From Musa acuminata AAA Group (lineage: Eukaryota; Streptophyta; Magnoliopsida; Zingiberales; Musaceae), in contig NC_088357.1 of NCBI RefSeq assembly GCF_036884655.1, positions 44,293,501 to 44,357,500 on the forward strand: a stretch of DNA of 64,000 nucleotides, in the 5' to 3' direction. A model generated the notes under the pieces. That model was given only the letters and a program-made list of their open reading frames with translations. It searched no databases and was not told the origin of the DNA. Position 1 is the stretch's first letter. Every line of letters begins with the position of its first letter. The position numbers were made by a program, and so were the translations under genes. Positions 61,740 to 64,000 of the stretch are shown piece by piece.

Positions 61740-62566
61740 CAAGCTAATTTCAGATTATCTTATGTGGTTAGACCTTTTTAGTATTTTGATCCCTAGACTT
61801 AAAAAATTTATATTAAAATTTCTATAGTTACGAAAGTAAAACATCTAACTTTATTTACCCTAACACCGTTGGTTCTACCGATGGTAGCATTAAATTATGG
61901 GCAAAAAAGTAATTTCAATATTTCAGTTATATTTTTGGTGATGATAGACGATGGTGCCGCTAGGTGTCGCGAGTAGCTATTGTGGATGAGGAGGGAGATC
62001 AACGACGAGAGGTGAGACAAAGAGAGAGGAGGAAGAGGACGATGCAGATGCTGACGCTTTGTATCTGTGTCGGGATCGATGCAGATGCATATGTAGAGCA
62101 GCGAAAGGGCCACTCGGCATTTGAATCAATGTCGACATAGATGTAAATATAGATGCAGAGTATCACTTGACATCTGCATTGGTGCCGACGCACATGCAGA
62201 TGCAGAGCGCGTCGCTATGCATCTGCGTTGGCGCTAACAATGATGCGAGGAAGGGCGGTGCTGCTCTACATCTACATCGATGCCAATGCAAATTCAGAGT
62301 GTCAATTTCTGTGTTGTCCTCTTCCTCTTCTCCCTTTCCCTCACCTCTCTTCGTTGCTGTCTGTCATAATCGAAAATGTAATTGGGACGTTGAAATTATT
62401 TTTTTGCCCATCGTTTTCATACTTCCGTCAATAAAACTAACAACGCTAGGGTTAATAGAGCTAGATGTTTCACTCTCATAATCATGGGGATTTCAATATA
62501 AATTTTGAAATCTAGGGACCAGAATGCTAAAAAGGTCTAATTACAGGGGATAATATGTAATTAGCC
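61740..62566. mobile_element. MULE-like element with long terminal inverted repeats (copy 2)
   Basis: The left end (GCTAATTTCAGATTATC, GGTTAGACCTTTTTAGTATT, TGATCCCTAGACTT) and the reverse complement of the right end (GGCTAATTACATATTATC, AATTAGACCTTTTTTAGCATT, TGGTCCCTAGATTT) match. The match continues for about 190 bases through AAAACATCTAACTTTATTTACCCTAAC-like and GGGCAAAAAAGTAATTTCAA-like blocks. Flanks TCTTCTTGC (61731-61739) and TCTCCTTGC (62567-62575) look like a 9-bp target duplication with one change, as in Mutator-like elements. The core is GC-richer with repeated GATGCAGATGC-like units and no transposase. Confidence 0.75.
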
Positions 62567-62575
62567 TCTCCTTGC

Positions 62576-62882
62576 TACTAAAATACTGGACCTAGAAGTC
62601 CTAGCAAAACTAACTACCCAGTTGGCAACCTTGTTTGCCTCTCTAGAAGCACGGTTAATAGTAATGCCATCAAACATTCTCATCGAGACAAAGATGTCAC
62701 TGTACGTGCTGAGTTGCTGCCAAGGAGGTGGTTTCTTCTTGTTAAAAATTTCTGCCAGGTTTCACAGCATCACTCTTCGCCGGCAGCCATGAAATTCTCT
62801 CGTTGATTGCTATCTGTATGCCTTCCCTTGCAACAATAACTTCACCCCTTCCCTCCGGGGCTTTCTTGTACATACCTACCAC
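62576..62882 (-). pseudogene. LINE-type RNase H scrap
   Basis: On the minus strand, 62882-62742 reads MYKKAPEGRG, then VIVAREGIQIAINERI and SDAVKPGRNF before a stop. Further on, in another frame, ASREANKVANWVV occurs near 62,650. The order A-R-E-G-x-x-x-A, then S-D, then R-E-A-N-x-V-A matches the RNase H domain (RVT_3) of plant LINE-type polyproteins. Stops and a frame change break it. It is therefore not annotated as a gene. Confidence 0.55.
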
Positions 62883-62885
62883 CTG

Positions 62886-64000
62886 AAACCAAGCAATTGC
62901 CATTAGAATCTCTGAGGATAAAGCCTATTCCCCCTATATATTTTTTGGAGACCACACTCCACCAGTGTTCAATTTTAATCATCTATAGTGAGGTTTCCCC
63001 ATCCCACAGTGACCTTATGTATCCTGCCAGACCCTTCAGATATTTTGGCCTCGGCATAGCGCAATGAAGCCTTGATTACTATCATTCCCCTTGTAATTTG
63101 TCTTCTCCTTTGGTTTTTTGTAAATCATGGAGAGCTAAGCGAAATGGAGTTCACAGGTTGAAGGCTTCAAGTTATTTCAATATAAAATTATCAGCTACTA
63201 AGTTTTTATGACTTCTAGGTTTGCTTTTGGTAAGTGTAAGGTGAATGATTAGTGTATGTTTATTGCCAATTGTCATGTTTATCTGTTTTGGTTTAGCTTC
63301 TGGTCTGTTTGGTCTGTGAAAATGAATGGGTAGCTTTTATTCGGTGGTTTTATCTCTCTGTTCGTATTGCCAAAAGGAAATTCAATACTTTCTTTAGAAA
63401 TGGACTTTAGCTGCAATTTTGTTACAAAGTTATGTATTGCCCGATTCCCAATCCACCTGGGTATTCCTTAAGAATTGCAGTGTGCTATTTGATGAACAGT
63501 TCAACTTACCGATGAGAGTAGAAGAAAGATAGTGAGTTAAATTATGAAATATATCAAGGAAATAAAAAATAAGGAGGATTTCTTTATCTTCTTTGGTGTC
63601 CACCTGAGAAAAGGAGATCTAACAAGTTTAAATACATTATTATAAGAAGAAAATAACCACTCTCATTACCATGTCTCAAGGTTTATATTCATGTCTAGCA
63701 TCTACAACATATAAAAAAGCATCATGGAAGAAACCTTCCTTCATTAATAATTTCATCAGCTTCCATAATTTCATTAAATAAGACCTTTAGAAGTTTTCAA
63801 ATATTCTTGAGACAGCTAAACAATTTGCCTAAGCTGTTCAATGTAACCATACAAAGATTCTTAGACATCTTAATCCAAAAAAAATGTTGGAAAGTTTACT
63901 TCAGAAGTTGACATCATTGGACTTGAGATATTGATGAATTTCTTTCTCATCCTTGTGACAAATTCTGCAGTGACATCTTTATCTTGATGTTTCTCTTGCT
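62886..64000. other. Right-edge sequence without recognised genes
   Basis: This is AT-rich DNA with only short frames on either strand. A short minus-strand frame near 63,000-63,060 could be more of the LINE relic, but I cannot support it. No RNA gene was seen. Confidence 0.4.

Noticed and set aside
62742..62882. Possible terminal exon of an unknown minus-strand gene
   Set aside because: The A-R-E-G...S-D...R-E-A-N pattern across the region fits a broken LINE RNase H better than a host gene.
1..64000. CRISPR arrays, bacterial operons, riboswitches, tRNA or rRNA genes
   Set aside because: None seen. The window is plant nuclear DNA, and no cloverleaf or rRNA-like segment could be supported by eye.

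Overview
The window is plant nuclear DNA. It holds spliced genes with GT-AG introns up to 4.8 kb long, AT-rich introns and spacers, TA microsatellites, LTR and non-LTR retrotransposon relics and short non-autonomous DNA transposons. Coding exons, especially the single-exon genes on the right, are strongly GC-rich at third codon positions. That pattern is typical of commelinid monocots, and the repeat types recall banana and relatives (Zingiberales). The lineage is an inference from style, not from a database match.

Left part, all on the minus strand: a WD40 protein of the TANMEI/GNB1L type (11 exons found, last exon beyond the left edge), a six-exon aldo-keto reductase of the sorbitol/mannose-6-phosphate reductase type, and a nine-exon CGI-58-like alpha/beta hydrolase/acyltransferase. 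Their introns carry degenerate minisatellites, SINE-like copies and TIR elements.

Middle: about 6.3 kb of decayed Ty3/gypsy-type LTR element (25.9-32.2 kb). It has two diverged LTRs, a broken gag-protease part, no recognisable pol, a nested solo-LTR-like insertion and a long array of about 75-bp repeats. The UFD1 gene (plus strand, 32.7-43.9 kb) follows, with very long early introns holding a LINE relic, a hAT-type MITE and a dead gypsy pol fragment. A gene-poor stretch of about 6 kb comes next.

Right part, all on the plus strand: a BODYGUARD-like alpha/beta hydrolase (four exons, apparently one GC-AG intron), Mg-protoporphyrin IX methyltransferase (CHLM), a germin-like protein and a CML13/14-type calmodulin-like protein, the last three on single exons. 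A MULE-like element with long inverted ends and a LINE RNase H scrap close the window.

The genes are unrelated housekeeping or developmental functions: lipid and cuticle metabolism, chlorophyll synthesis, ER-associated degradation, calcium signalling and apoplastic cupin. I see no operon-like cluster or obvious new system. The most interesting signals are in the mobile DNA: two MITEs with perfect 8-bp target duplications, a MULE-like family with inverted ends of about 190 bp present in two copies, and the tandem array inside the gypsy element. Exon boundaries were derived by hand from reading-frame continuity and splice dinucleotides, and they keep frame across every gene reported.
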